A DNA stretch of 64,000 nucleotides from the NCBI RefSeq assembly GCF_001513785.1, contig NZ_LNQS01000009.1, forward strand, positions 310,001 to 374,000, written 5' to 3'. This document shows, piece after piece, positions 1 through 9,496 of this stretch. The stretch comes from Rheinheimera sp. EpRS3 (GTDB taxonomy: Bacteria; Pseudomonadota; Gammaproteobacteria; Enterobacterales; Alteromonadaceae). The notes beneath the pieces are model-generated. The model saw only the letters and a program-made list of their open reading frames with translations, did no database searches and was not told the DNA's origin. The translations under genes and the position numbers were made by a program. Each line of letters starts with the position of its first letter. Position 1 is the stretch's first letter.

Positions 1-334
1 GGGTATGGCGGGTATTGTGCTTACGGTGGGTATGGCGGTAGATGCCAACGTACTTATATTTGAGCGTATCCGCGAAGAGCTATTGGAGGGGCGCTCAGTG
101 CAGCAAGCTATTCACCATGGCTATGACCGGGCTTTTGCCACCATTGCCGACTCTAACATTACCACCTTACTGGTAGCACTGGTGTTGTTTGGTATTGGTA
201 CCGGGCCGGTAAAAGGCTTTGCAGTAACGCTGGCGATAGGTATTTTAACGTCGATTTTTACGGCGGTAGTCGGCACCCGTTTATTAGTAAATTTAATTTG
301 GGGTGGCCGCCGCGTGCAGTCACTGCCGATATAA
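1..334 (+). CDS. secD: Protein translocase subunit SecD, C-terminal part (gene starts before the window)
   Basis: This is the last ~111 codons of SecD, the membrane subunit that works with SecF to drive late steps of Sec protein export using the proton gradient. The reading frame is open from the first bases of the window to a TAA at 332-334. The segment shows the conserved transmembrane stretch [18 protein letters not shown] followed by further hydrophobic helices, which is the hallmark of the SecD/SecF export domain (MMPL-like fold). The stop lies 10 bases before the secF start, so the two genes form one transcription unit, as in most bacteria. Only the end is visible, so nothing can be said about the periplasmic P1 domain. 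Confidence 0.95.
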   Translation, partial: GMAGIVLTVGMAVDANVLIFERIREELLEGRSVQQAIHHGYDRAFATIADSNITTLLVALVLFGIGTGPVKGFAVTLAIGILTSIFTAVVGTRLLVNLIWGGRRVQSLPI

Positions 335-344
335 GGAGCTCGGC

Positions 345-1289
345 ATGCAGATATTTAACTTTGCCAAACCGCTAAATTTTATGCGGTTAAAATGGGCGGC
401 TGTTGTGTTGTCAGCCGTGCTGGTATTAGGCTCTTTTGCTTCTATTGCTATTAACGGCATTAACTGGGGGCTGGATTTTACCGGCGGTACTGTGATTGAG
501 GTAGGCTTTGCCAAACCGGCCGATTTAGTGGCGGTAAGACAAACGCTGACTAACGCCGGCTATGAAGATGCGGTGGTGCAGCTATTTGGCACCAGCCGCG
601 ATGTGCTGATCCGTATTCCGCTGCGCGCCGATATTGCCCAGGCGGTGGTGGGGGACACGGTGCTGCAGGCACTTAATAGCCAACAGGCTGAGGCGGTAAC
701 CATGCGCCGGGTTGAGTTTGTCGGGCCCAGTGTCGGCGAAGAGCTAAAACAAGACGGCGGCCTGGCTATGCTGATGGCACTGTTGGGCATTCTGGCCTAT
801 GTTGCCATGCGTTTTGAATGGCGTTTGTCGGTGGGGGCAGTAGCAGCGCTGGCACATGACGTTATTTTAACGCTGGGGCTGTTTTCCGTATTGCAGTTGG
901 AGTTTGATTTAACGGTGCTGGCCGCGATACTGGCGCTGATAGGTTACTCGATTAACGACACCATTGTAGTATTTGACCGTATCCGTGAGAGTTTCCGTAA
1001 ATTGCGTGAAACAACGGTAGCAGAAACCATCAACGATGCGATTACCTCTACGCTAAACCGTACGGTTATTACGTCTTTAACCACTGTATTAGTATTAATA
1101 GTGCTGTTTTATATGGGCGGCGCGCTAATACATGGCTTTGCCACTGCACTGCTGTTTGGTATTGCGGTAGGTACTTACTCGTCTATTTATGTGGCCAGCG
1201 CTATTGCAGAGATTCTGGGCATCAGCCGTGAAGATATGTTGCCACCGCCGCCGGTAGATAAAGAGGGGGAGAGCAGCGAGGCGCTCTGA
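345..1289 (+). CDS. secF: Protein translocase subunit SecF
   Basis: SecF partners SecD in the inner membrane and pulls exported preproteins out of the SecYEG channel. The 314-residue product has the usual SecF size. It carries an N-terminal transmembrane helix, the periplasmic motif GLDFTGGT (around residues 44-51), the VGPSVGEEL motif, and a C-terminal bundle with INDTIVVFDRIRES. I take the ATG at 345 because AAGGAG lies 7 bases upstream (333-338), whereas the longer frame from 303 has no ribosome site and overlaps secD. It is followed by a strong terminator at 1328-1366 that ends the secDF operon. Confidence 0.96.
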   Translation: MQIFNFAKPLNFMRLKWAAVVLSAVLVLGSFASIAINGINWGLDFTGGTVIEVGFAKPADLVAVRQTLTNAGYEDAVVQLFGTSRDVLIRIPLRADIAQAVVGDTVLQALNSQQAEAVTMRRVEFVGPSVGEELKQDGGLAMLMALLGILAYVAMRFEWRLSVGAVAALAHDVILTLGLFSVLQLEFDLTVLAAILALIGYSINDTIVVFDRIRESFRKLRETTVAETINDAITSTLNRTVITSLTTVLVLIVLFYMGGALIHGFATALLFGIAVGTYSSIYVASAIAEILGISREDMLPPPPVDKEGESSEAL

Positions 1290-1327
1290 ATAATAACTCG
1301 ACGCTGTAGCTAAACGGCACTGTAGTT

Positions 1328-1366
1328 AAAAAAACGCCCCGCTATTAAACCTGCGGGGCGTTTTTA
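1328..1366 (+). terminator. Rho-independent terminator of secDF
   Basis: A 9-bp GC-rich stem (ACGCCCCGC paired with GCGGGGCGT) with a short loop is followed by TTTTT. It is preceded by a run of A, so it may also stop transcription from the opposite strand, where the RND permease gene ends at 1397. Confidence 0.9.
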
Positions 1367-1396
1367 TTAGTTAACAACCCGGGCTTGCTGATGTGA

Positions 1397-4300
1397 TCAG
1401 CTTGGGTGTACCTCGTCTGCCGCATGTTCGTCTGGCGCTTCTTTTTCCAGCTGCTGCAGTTTATGTTCAAGCCGTTTGGGTGAGCCGGTATTTCGCGCTA
1501 ACGCTATATACATTACCGGTACAACATAGATGGTCATCAGTGTTGCCAGCGATACCCCGGCGAAAATAACCATACCTATTACCATCCGGCTTTCTGAGCC
1601 CGGCCCTGATGCTACTATCAGTGGTATGCTGCTCATTGCAGTGGTAAAGGCTGTCATCACAATAGGGCGTAACCGCTGTGCTGCCGCTTGTTGAATGGCG
1701 GCAACAAATTCCATGCCGGCATCGCGCAGCTGGTTGGCAAATTCAACAATCAGAATACCGTTTTTCGCTACCAGCCCTATCAGCATTACCAGGCCAATCT
1801 GGCTGTAGATATTCAGTGTCATGCCACTGAAATACAAGCCAGACAAGGCACCAACTAACCCAAGCGGAACGGTGATCATAATAACCAGCGGGTGAATAAA
1901 GCTTTCAAACTGCGCTGCCAGCACCAGGTAGGTGATCACCAGGGCCAGAATAAATACCATCAGGGTAGAGCTGCCGCTTTCCTGATACAGCAGCGATTCG
2001 CCTTTGTAATCAATACCAACGGTGTCCTGAATTTCTGTTTTAACCACGTTCTCCAGATATTCCAGCGCTTCGCCCAGGCTGTAGCCCGGTGCCATACTGG
2101 CGGTTAACGTAATGGCCCGCATCCGGTTGTAACGGTTCAGGCTGGATGACGTAGCCTCTTCACGCAGTGTTACCAGGTTATCCAGCGGGATTAGCTCGCT
2201 AGACGTATCCGAGCGCAGGTAGACATTGCTGATACTGCCCGGTGAGCTGAAATCGTCGTCCAGGCCTTCAATAATAACATCGTACTCTTTACCACGATCT
2301 AAGAAAGTGGTGACCCGGCGACCGCCCAACATAGCTTCCAGCGAGCGGCCAATAGCACCGACAGAAATACCCAAATCGCCGGCGCGCTCGGTGTCAATTT
2401 CTACCAGTATCTGCGGCACAGTTTCTTTATAGTCATGATCCAGCATCAGAATATTAGGGTTTTCTGCCGCTTTACTGATCACAATGTCGCGCCAGCGTGC
2501 CAGCTCTTCATAGGTATTACCCTGCAATACAAACTGGATTGGCCGGCCACCGCCACCGCCGCCACCCAGTCCGCTGCGCATAAAGGTGAAAGCACGTACA
2601 TCGGGTATGTCGTTTAGCTTTTCGCCTACTTCGCCCATTAAGTCCTGCGTGCGGCGTTTACCGTTATGCCAGTTTTCAGTGCCGACTATGGCAATACCAC
2701 CACTGTTACCCCAGCCTGGCACCCGTACCAGTAAGCGGTTAAATTCGCCGTCATGGTAGTAGGGCATCAGTACGTCTTCAATCAGGCGCATATTGCGGCT
2801 ATTGCTGGCGTAACTGGCACCTTCAGCCGGGCTCATCATGACAAAGAAAGTACCACGATCTTCAACCGGCGCCAGTTCGCTGGGTAACAGTTTTACCAGC
2901 ATATAACTGGCTAAAAAGCACAGCACAACCACTACGATCACCGGCCAGCGTGTAGCGCAAACAACATCCAACTGGCGCCGGTAGGCATTTTCCAGTTTAT
3001 GAAAGGCACCATGTAGCCACAGGCCGAGTTTGCTTTCACGTTTTTGGTGCGTCAGTAATTTACTGCATAGCATCGGTGATAACGTAAGCGCGGTAACACT
3101 GGAAAACGCCACCGCAGCGGCAATCGCCAATGCGAACTCGGTAAAGAGTTTACCCAGCTGGCCTTGCATAAACACCAGCGGCACAAACACCGAAATAAGT
3201 ACCAGCGTAGTGGCAATAACCGCAAAACCAACCTCGCGTGCGCCGCGATAAGAGGCCAGCAGCGGATGCTCGCCTTGCTCAATGCGGCGGTAAATGTTTT
3301 CCAGCACCACGATAGAGTCATCTACCACCAGACCTATGGCTAATACCATGGCCAGCAAGGTCAGCAGGTTAACCGAAAAATCCAGCGCAAACAGCACGGT
3401 AACCGCCGCTACCAGCGATACTGGCACGGTTATGGCCGGAATAAAGGTAGCGCGGATATTACCTAAAAACAGAAATATCACTACGATAACCAGCGCCATC
3501 GCGATGGCCAGAGTGTTGTAAACTTCTTTGATCGACTCGGCAATAAACAATGAAGAATCGTAACCCGGCTCAATGGTGGTGCCTTCCGGCAGGGTAGGCT
3601 TAATTCGCTCCATCTCTGCCCGGGCGGCCTGAACCACTTCTAGCGTATTGGCTTTTGACTGCTTAATAATACCGATACCCAGCAGGTTTTTACCGTCGCC
3701 GCGAAACTCGCTTTCTTCGTTCTCTGCCGTTAGCAGTACATCGGCAACTTCGCCCAGCCGTACCAGATAATTATTGGCGCCGCGTTTAATAACCAGCTTG
3801 CGAAAATCCTCCTGAGATTTGTAAGTGCGCACGACACGCACGGTAAAATCGCGATCGGTAGATTTTATATTACCGGCAGGCAGTTCTACGTTTTCTGCCC
3901 GTAATACGTTTTCAATATCCTGCACTGTTACACCGCGTGATGCCATGGCATCGCGGTCCAGCCAGATACGCATGGCGTAATCACGCGAGCCACCCAGTTG
4001 CAAACGGGCTACGCCGTCAACGACTGAAAAACGCTCGACAATATAGCGATCGGCGTAATCGGTTAGCTCCAGCGAGGTCATCGTTTCGCTGTTTAATACA
4101 AACCAGGCGATCGTGTCTTCATCGTCACTGGCTTTAGATACTTCAGGTGGGTCGGCCTGATCCGGCAGGTTGTTTAACGCGCGTGACACCCGATCGCGCA
4201 CGTCGTTGGCGGCGGCATCTATGTCGCGCTCAACAGCGAACTCAATAGAAATATTCGAGCGGCCATTGCGGCTGACCGAGTTAATATTCTTTATACCTTC

Positions 4301-4522
4301 AACACCGCTAATGCGATCTTCAAGCAACTGGGTAATTTTAGATTCAACAATTTCGGCTGAGGCGCCAGGATAGTTGGTGCCGATACTGACAATAGGCGTG
4401 TCAATATCCGGGTATTCACGCAGCGGCAGCATGGTAAAACAGACAATACCAAATACCACCAGCAGCAGGTTTACAACAGTGGCAAATACCGGCCTTTTAA
4501 CCGACAAATCGGACAGCAGCAT
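1397..4522 (-). CDS. RND efflux pump inner-membrane permease (HAE1/AcrB-like)
   Basis: A proton-driven trimeric pump subunit of the RND superfamily, expected to export hydrophobic or amphiphilic compounds with a periplasmic adaptor and an outer-membrane channel. The 1041-residue protein starts MLLSDLSVKRPVFA, typical of the family, and has two sets of transmembrane helices. The paired Asp residues of the proton relay sit in GLVVDDSIVVLENIYRR near residue 400, and the C-terminal half has LAAQFESFIHPLVIM. The start at 4522 is preferred over a longer frame (to 4579) because GGAGG lies just upstream and this start almost abuts the adaptor stop (one base between them). No TolC-like gene is adjacent, so the pump probably borrows a channel encoded elsewhere. 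The substrate is unknown. Confidence 0.93.
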   Translation of the reverse strand: MLLSDLSVKRPVFATVVNLLLVVFGIVCFTMLPLREYPDIDTPIVSIGTNYPGASAEIVESKITQLLEDRISGVEGIKNINSVSRNGRSNISIEFAVERDIDAAANDVRDRVSRALNNLPDQADPPEVSKASDDEDTIAWFVLNSETMTSLELTDYADRYIVERFSVVDGVARLQLGGSRDYAMRIWLDRDAMASRGVTVQDIENVLRAENVELPAGNIKSTDRDFTVRVVRTYKSQEDFRKLVIKRGANNYLVRLGEVADVLLTAENEESEFRGDGKNLLGIGIIKQSKANTLEVVQAARAEMERIKPTLPEGTTIEPGYDSSLFIAESIKEVYNTLAIAMALVIVVIFLFLGNIRATFIPAITVPVSLVAAVTVLFALDFSVNLLTLLAMVLAIGLVVDDSIVVLENIYRRIEQGEHPLLASYRGAREVGFAVIATTLVLISVFVPLVFMQGQLGKLFTEFALAIAAAVAFSSVTALTLSPMLCSKLLTHQKRESKLGLWLHGAFHKLENAYRRQLDVVCATRWPVIVVVVLCFLASYMLVKLLPSELAPVEDRGTFFVMMSPAEGASYASNSRNMRLIEDVLMPYYHDGEFNRLLVRVPGWGNSGGIAIVGTENWHNGKRRTQDLMGEVGEKLNDIPDVRAFTFMRSGLGGGGGGGRPIQFVLQGNTYEELARWRDIVISKAAENPNILMLDHDYKETVPQILVEIDTERAGDLGISVGAIGRSLEAMLGGRRVTTFLDRGKEYDVIIEGLDDDFSSPGSISNVYLRSDTSSELIPLDNLVTLREEATSSSLNRYNRMRAITLTASMAPGYSLGEALEYLENVVKTEIQDTVGIDYKGESLLYQESGSSTLMVFILALVITYLVLAAQFESFIHPLVIMITVPLGLVGALSGLYFSGMTLNIYSQIGLVMLIGLVAKNGILIVEFANQLRDAGMEFVAAIQQAAAQRLRPIVMTAFTTAMSSIPLIVASGPGSESRMVIGMVIFAGVSLATLMTIYVVPVMYIALARNTGSPKRLEHKLQQLEKEAPDEHAADEVHPS

Positions 4523-4523
4523 A

Positions 4524-5576
4524 TCAGCCTCCAACCCGGTTAATGGTGATGCCTGAGCGCAGTTTCTGAATGCCCTCAACTACCACTTCATCGCCTTCTT
4601 CCAGCCCGCCCAGTATTTCAACCCAGCCTGGCACACGCTGCCCGGTGGTGACTTCAACCTGAGTCACTTTGTTGTCAGCATCAACTTTATAAACAAACTG
4701 TTTTTGCTGCTGCGGCACCAGGGCTTTTTCTGAAATTTGCATAGCTACGCGGTTGTCCAGCTCCAGCTTTACATGCAGCAACATGCCGGGGCGCAAGCGC
4801 AAATCTTCATTAGGTAAAGCGCCGTGTACTGTGACAGTGCGGGTAACCGGGTCCAGCCGGGTATCAATAGCGCTGACTTTACCGTTAAAGGTGATATCGC
4901 CATAAGCGGCATTGGTTACGGTTAAAGGCATACCAACACTGATATCAGCCAGATAATGCTCGGCAACGCTAAAGGCAACGCGCAGGGTATTTAAATCATC
5001 CAGTGTGGTAATAACAGTACCACTATTAATATAAGCACCAACACTAACCTGGCGCAGGCCAAGGTGACCATTAAAAGGCGCGCGGATAGTCATTTCCGCT
5101 AACTGGGCTTTGGCAATATCCAGTTGTGCCAGTGTAGTATTTACCCGGGTTTGTTGCTCATCCAGCATCGATTGCGCAGTGGCCTGAGTGGTAGCCAGGT
5201 TTTTCAGCCGGTCTAACTGGCGTTTTTGATCTTCCAGTATGCCTTCCAGCTCGGTTACGCGCGCGCGCTCTTCCACATCATGTAAACGGGCAATCACTTC
5301 ACCTTGTTTAATGGCTTTACCTTCACGAATGTTCAGCTCAGTGACAAAGTCGCTGGTGGGCGAAATTAACTGAATAGAATGGTTAGAAATACCGGTACCC
5401 AGTGAATTAACGCTGCGGATCATCGGCTTGGTTTCTACTTTAGCGGTACTTACGGCTACGACAGCGGCATCGCGACGCGCATCCACTTTCTGGCTGGGTA
5501 TCCAGTACAAATAGCCTACAAATACCAGCAGAGCGATGAGAATCACCCAAATTAATTTTGAATGTAATTTTGCCAC
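4524..5576 (-). CDS. RND efflux periplasmic adaptor (membrane fusion protein)
   Basis: The adaptor subunit bridging the RND permease to an outer-membrane channel. The 350-residue product has an N-terminal membrane anchor (about residues 8-26). Next come a first lipoyl half-motif, a coiled-coil hairpin of about 60 residues rich in Leu, Gln and Glu (about 95-160), the second lipoyl half-motif starting IRAPFNGHLGLRQVSVG, and beta-barrel domains. There is no lipobox, so the helix rather than a lipid anchors it. It is the first gene of a two-gene operon with the permease, whose start lies one base after this stop. It is transcribed divergently from the DUF2982 gene across ~200 bp in which I see no clear operator. 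Confidence 0.92.
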   Translation of the reverse strand: MAKLHSKLIWVILIALLVFVGYLYWIPSQKVDARRDAAVVAVSTAKVETKPMIRSVNSLGTGISNHSIQLISPTSDFVTELNIREGKAIKQGEVIARLHDVEERARVTELEGILEDQKRQLDRLKNLATTQATAQSMLDEQQTRVNTTLAQLDIAKAQLAEMTIRAPFNGHLGLRQVSVGAYINSGTVITTLDDLNTLRVAFSVAEHYLADISVGMPLTVTNAAYGDITFNGKVSAIDTRLDPVTRTVTVHGALPNEDLRLRPGMLLHVKLELDNRVAMQISEKALVPQQQKQFVYKVDADNKVTQVEVTTGQRVPGWVEILGGLEEGDEVVVEGIQKLRSGITINRVGG

Positions 5577-5779
5577 AATAACCCCGGATAACAGCTTAAT
5601 AATAATTTCTGCCTTATTGTATGGAAGAAAGCACTGTTTAGATTTCCTGTTATCGCAGTCGTAGCGGCGTTGGTCGATTAAGCGGGATATAACTGCGGTT
5701 TAATTCAACAATATCTGCTGAACTAAGCGGCAAAGCCTGCCATATTAGCCATAATATAGCGGCAGCGGAGGTGATGAAT

Positions 5780-6442
5780 ATGCAGCTGAGTCAAATTCAG
5801 GGTGGTGCAAGCCGGGGGGGCGCTGCACTGATGTTGGGCAGTGGCGCAGTATTACTGTTACTGTTGCTCAGTTTACTCTGGGTAGAGCAATTGAATGTGC
5901 TGCATGCGCTAGCGTTTGTTATAGCGGCATTGGGGCTTTTTGCCGGTTGGGCCAAGCTGTCTGAGCCAGCCTATTTTTTGCAGTATGATGAAAAAGGTTT
6001 ACGGTATTTTCATCGGCGCGGCAGTTGGTTTTTACCCTGGAACAGCTTTTTATACAGCGGTGTACCGCAGCTTGAGCAAAAAAAACTCAGCTATATTGCC
6101 TTTAAACTGACCGATTACGACAGCTTTTTACAAGGCTTACCACTGCGTCTGGCAGTGCGCATTATGACCGAGCAACGTGCCTTGTATGTAGAAGCTATAA
6201 GGCAAGGCTGTAATAGCGGGCAGTGCGCCAGTGAGTTATTGGTTGAAGGCGAAAACTTCAGTACAGCCCAACAGCAATATAACGGTATTAAAGCGGCTTT
6301 TGCGCACCGGATGCAGCGTTTGGCTGATGCTACCGGCTTTGATATTTTTGTGCCTGTCGAGCTTAGCGAAGCTGATGCGCTTAACCTGTGTAAGCAGATT
6401 AATCAGGCCAGGTTACAATGTATCCAGAATACAGCAACCTAG
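5780..6442 (+). CDS. DUF2982 family membrane protein
   Basis: A 220-residue protein that I recognise as DUF2982, a family of unknown function found in Shewanella, Alteromonas and relatives. Two adjacent hydrophobic helices near the N-terminus (about residues 10-55) are followed by a soluble domain with WFLPWNSFLYSG and VPQLEQKKLSYIAFKL, the usual conserved part. Two in-frame start codons lie further upstream (GTG 5771, ATG 5774), but the near-perfect ribosome site GGAGGTGA covers them. This makes the ATG at 5780 the likely start, correctly spaced from GGAGG. It is a single gene, divergent from the RND operon. Confidence 0.8.
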   Translation: MQLSQIQGGASRGGAALMLGSGAVLLLLLLSLLWVEQLNVLHALAFVIAALGLFAGWAKLSEPAYFLQYDEKGLRYFHRRGSWFLPWNSFLYSGVPQLEQKKLSYIAFKLTDYDSFLQGLPLRLAVRIMTEQRALYVEAIRQGCNSGQCASELLVEGENFSTAQQQYNGIKAAFAHRMQRLADATGFDIFVPVELSEADALNLCKQINQARLQCIQNTAT

Positions 6443-6501
6443 ACACTATGGGCTGACTGTATCATAATATTGTCATTCCCAAATATTGTGCAGGGCAATG
6501 A

Positions 6502-6837
6502 ATGAATACTTACGAAAAACCGTTTTTAGTTAGTGGTCGTAACACCTTGATCCATAAAAATAAAAAGCTTGACTTGGTGATAGTAAATGATGATAACGAT
6601 CCGGTTGTTGTCGTAACAAGACACGGTGTAAAAGTGTTTACTGAAGCCGTGCCAGCTAACAGAGCTGATGCAAAAGATCGCTATATGGAAGTGGTTGATA
6701 TCTCAAGTTCAGACGTTTTTAGCGAAGTGAAAACCTTACTTTTCGTCCAGGCTATTAATAACAAAGAATATAAAATTGATTACAGTAAAGCGGGTACAGA
6801 CTTGTTTATCCGTATCCACCAGGAAAACTATATCTGA
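6502..6837 (+). CDS. Hypothetical protein, 111 residues
   Basis: I do not recognise this protein. It is acidic, without signal peptide or membrane helix, and starts MNTYEKPFLVSGRN. It is rich in short beta-like segments (LVIVNDDND, VVVVTRHGVKVF) and ends in DLFIRIHQENYI. The mix of hydrophobic strands and charged turns suggests a small soluble beta-rich cytoplasmic protein. Base composition is lower in GC than its neighbours, which may indicate recent arrival. The upstream ribosome site is weak. It stands alone between DUF2982 and the FapA-like gene, on the same strand, with ~60 and ~107 bp gaps. Confidence 0.6.
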   Translation: MNTYEKPFLVSGRNTLIHKNKKLDLVIVNDDNDPVVVVTRHGVKVFTEAVPANRADAKDRYMEVVDISSSDVFSEVKTLLFVQAINNKEYKIDYSKAGTDLFIRIHQENYI

Positions 6838-6944
6838 TGTATTAGCCACAACTGAGCCCTGCGTTAGCAAAAGGGCTTGTGTTCAGGCCGGTTATTTGCT
6901 TCATTAGACTAGCTTTCGTGCAGTAACCTGAAGTGTGAAGCCAT

Positions 6945-8603
6945 ATGCAATTTACCGAGCACAATAATAGTATAAAGATAACCGTGCCTGTAACTCTGAA
7001 TGCGCTGACGGCGCAGGACGTTAACGCCCAGTTACAGCAAGCCGGCTATGGCCGTTGCTTTTTAATCCAGGATCAACTCACCAACCTGCTGATAGAATAT
7101 CAGCAAATTCAGCAAAAAATTAAAGACAAACTGCAAGCAGAAGGTGCGCCATTAACGTACCGTATTGCCGACATGCGCCCGGCAGAGCTTAAGTTTGATA
7201 TCAGCGAAGACAAGATGTCAGCCGCCGCCATTATTACCTCAGCCTGGGGCGGGCCACCGGTGTCGGCCAATATGCTGGTTAAAGCCGCGCAGGAAGCCGG
7301 GGTGGTATTTGGTTTTAGTAAAGAGCACATCATCAAGCTGGTAACTCATGCCAGTAAAGCCGATCCGGGCAGCAAAGTAAAACTGGTTATAGCGCGTGGC
7401 CGCCAGGTCGTGCAGGGGGTTAACTCCCGCTTTGAAGCATTGATCCCCGATATGGAAAGCCGGCGCAACAAACCCTTACTGCAGTCTGAAGAAAAAGCCG
7501 ACTTACGCGACTTTGGTGTTATTCCGTCTATTCGCGCTGCCGAACCTTTAATGCGCCGGCATCCGCCTACTGCCGGGGTAGATGGCATGACCGTTACCGG
7601 CAATGTGCTGCCCGCTACACCGGGGCAGGTTGTGGAGTGGAATTTGGGCGAAGGCAGTGAGCTATCGGCAGAGGATACCGATTTATTGCTGGCCGCACGT
7701 GATGGTTTACCCCGGGTAATCGAAAACGGTGCTACCGTTGACGAGGTGTTTACCGTAAAGAATGTTGATCTGGCTACCGGACATATTATTTTTCGTGGTT
7801 CAGTTGTAATTAACGGCGATGTCACTGAAAGCATGAAAGTTATAGCCGGTGGCAATGTTTTTGTAAAAGGCTTTGTTGAAGGTAGCTTGGTAGAAGCCGG
7901 CGGTGATATCAAAATTGGCGGCGCTATTATTGGCCATCAGATAGCCACTGCAGAAAAAGACACGGAATACAGCACAGAGCTAAAAGCGCAGGGCGATATC
8001 GAGTGTAATATTGCGCAATATGCCCGCTTAAGTGCTAACGGCAATATTTACGTTAAAAAGCAAATAATGCACTGTGCGGTGTCTGCCGCCAAAGTGTATG
8101 CCGGCCCTGAAGACAACCCTAATGGTAAGGTTATCGGCGGCTATTATTATCTGGATTACGGTATTCATACAGGCAACCTTGGTGCGCCCTCCAGCAGCAA
8201 CATTTATATTGAGCTGAACCGGCTGACCGACCCGATAGTGGAAAAACAAGAAGTACTGCGCGCCAGTATTGCTGCAGCGAAAAAAGATATGCTGGATATT
8301 CGGGAACAACTGGAAAAGTTGAAGAAAATTGAAGGCAACGCCCAGATAGAATTACGCCGCCAGGAGTTACAGGGTGAATTTGATGACCACAAAACGGTGG
8401 CACTGGCATTAATTGACGATGTTAAAGCACTGGAAGTACAACGCAAAGAAAAACTGGAGCAGGCACTTATTGTGGCGCACCAGCAGCTGTTTGCTGCGGT
8501 TGAAGTGCATTTTGACAAAGATATTATCCGCAGCCGCCGCGAATACGGCCCGTCAAAAATACTGCTGGTAGACGGCAGTGTGTCGATAGAACCTTTCTAT
8601 TAA
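6945..8603 (+). CDS. FapA/DUF342 domain protein
   Basis: A 552-residue member of the DUF342 (FapA) family, large cytoplasmic proteins with a central right-handed beta-helix. The N-terminal half contains the conserved GVDGMTVTGNVLPATPG segment. The middle shows beta-helix-like repeats with alternating Gly and Val (GSVVINGDVTESMKV, GGNVFVKGFVEGSLVEAGG, GDIKIGGAIIG). About residues 420-500 form a long charged coiled coil. Some homologues in Vibrio control polar flagellar assembly and others sit next to chemotaxis or signalling genes. Here no flagellar gene is nearby, so the role is open. It appears to be a single-gene unit. Confidence 0.85.
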   Translation: MQFTEHNNSIKITVPVTLNALTAQDVNAQLQQAGYGRCFLIQDQLTNLLIEYQQIQQKIKDKLQAEGAPLTYRIADMRPAELKFDISEDKMSAAAIITSAWGGPPVSANMLVKAAQEAGVVFGFSKEHIIKLVTHASKADPGSKVKLVIARGRQVVQGVNSRFEALIPDMESRRNKPLLQSEEKADLRDFGVIPSIRAAEPLMRRHPPTAGVDGMTVTGNVLPATPGQVVEWNLGEGSELSAEDTDLLLAARDGLPRVIENGATVDEVFTVKNVDLATGHIIFRGSVVINGDVTESMKVIAGGNVFVKGFVEGSLVEAGGDIKIGGAIIGHQIATAEKDTEYSTELKAQGDIECNIAQYARLSANGNIYVKKQIMHCAVSAAKVYAGPEDNPNGKVIGGYYYLDYGIHTGNLGAPSSSNIYIELNRLTDPIVEKQEVLRASIAAAKKDMLDIREQLEKLKKIEGNAQIELRRQELQGEFDDHKTVALALIDDVKALEVQRKEKLEQALIVAHQQLFAAVEVHFDKDIIRSRREYGPSKILLVDGSVSIEPFY

Positions 8604-8652
8604 CACGGACCAGCTAATATGCACCAGGCTGCATTTTCGACAGGTGGCAATT

Positions 8653-8670
8653 GCCCTGCGATGCAGGGTA
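8653..8670 (+). terminator. Weak hairpin downstream of the FapA-like gene
   Basis: A short GC stem, CCCTGC with GCAGGG separated by three bases, lies ~50 bp after the FapA-like stop. There is only a poor T-rich tail (TAATGTGTTTT), so it may be a weak terminator or simply an intercistronic hairpin before the DUF2884 gene. Confidence 0.3.
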
Positions 8671-8730
8671 ATGTGTTTTCTGCTGCGCTAACGTAGGCTT
8701 TGTCTGACGAAGTGACCGGGTAAATTATCA

Positions 8731-9492
8731 GTGAAGCGTTTTTTCTTTATCTTTATGCTGTTGTTTGCGCCGCTGTTATCGGCAGCGGAGTGCAATATGG
8801 CGTTTGCGCACGGTATTATTATCTCGCCTGATCAGATCCGTATTATGCAAAACAACCGCACCCATGTGCAGATAAACGCTGATCATCAGCTGTTTGTTCG
8901 TGGTGAGTGGGTTACGCTGGAAGAAGACGACACCTTATTGCTGGCGCAGTACAGCCAGGGTTTACGCCGTTTTGTACCTGAAATTGTTAGTATAGCGGTA
9001 GACGGTGTGGAGCTGGGATTATCCAGCATTGAAGCCATGTTCAGCGGTATTGGCAGCCAGGCGCAGCAGGCTGAATGGCGCGAGCTGGTGCGGGAAACTA
9101 CCTTTCAGTGGATGTCGCGCTTTGTGCGCAGTAACGATCACTTCTATCTGGCGCCGCAGAGCCTGAATGAGCTGGATTATTTTCTGCATGACGAATTAAA
9201 ACCCCAACTGGATAACCTGGCCCGCCATACTGTTGGTGCGGTATGGGGGGCACTGCGCGATGCCTTGCGCCACTCAGACAGTAACTTTGAGCGTTCAGAC
9301 AATCAGGATTGGCAGTCGGTTGGCCAAATGGTAGACAAAATTAATCTGGGGCTGGATGCCAAAGCGGTAGAGCTGGAAGAAAAATCGGCGTTATTCTGCC
9401 AGCGTATGCAGGAGCTGGATGAAATTGAAAAACAATTACAACAGCGCTTGCCTGAGCTGAAACGTTACGACGTGGTATCACAAAAGCAGTAG
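8731..9492 (+). CDS. DUF2884 family protein (YggN-like), exported
   Basis: A 253-residue periplasmic protein of the DUF2884/YggN family, function unknown. It begins with a clear Sec signal peptide (MKRFFFIFMLLFAPLLSAAE). The Cys after Ala-Glu does not make a proper lipobox, so it is probably cleaved by signal peptidase I. Conserved family features include the D-x-x-RI-x segment near residues 33-38, the FVRGEWVTL strand and a helical C-terminal half. The start is GTG and no strong ribosome site is visible. There is no in-frame ATG that keeps the signal peptide whole, so GTG is retained. It is convergent with the zinc-deacylase gene, separated by only 4 bp. Confidence 0.8.
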   Translation: MKRFFFIFMLLFAPLLSAAECNMAFAHGIIISPDQIRIMQNNRTHVQINADHQLFVRGEWVTLEEDDTLLLAQYSQGLRRFVPEIVSIAVDGVELGLSSIEAMFSGIGSQAQQAEWRELVRETTFQWMSRFVRSNDHFYLAPQSLNELDYFLHDELKPQLDNLARHTVGAVWGALRDALRHSDSNFERSDNQDWQSVGQMVDKINLGLDAKAVELEEKSALFCQRMQELDEIEKQLQQRLPELKRYDVVSQKQ

Positions 9493-9496
9493 CGCT

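Noticed and set aside
4523-4579. Upstream extension of the RND permease
   Set aside because: It overlaps the adaptor gene; ATG 4522 has a ribosome site and the usual family start.
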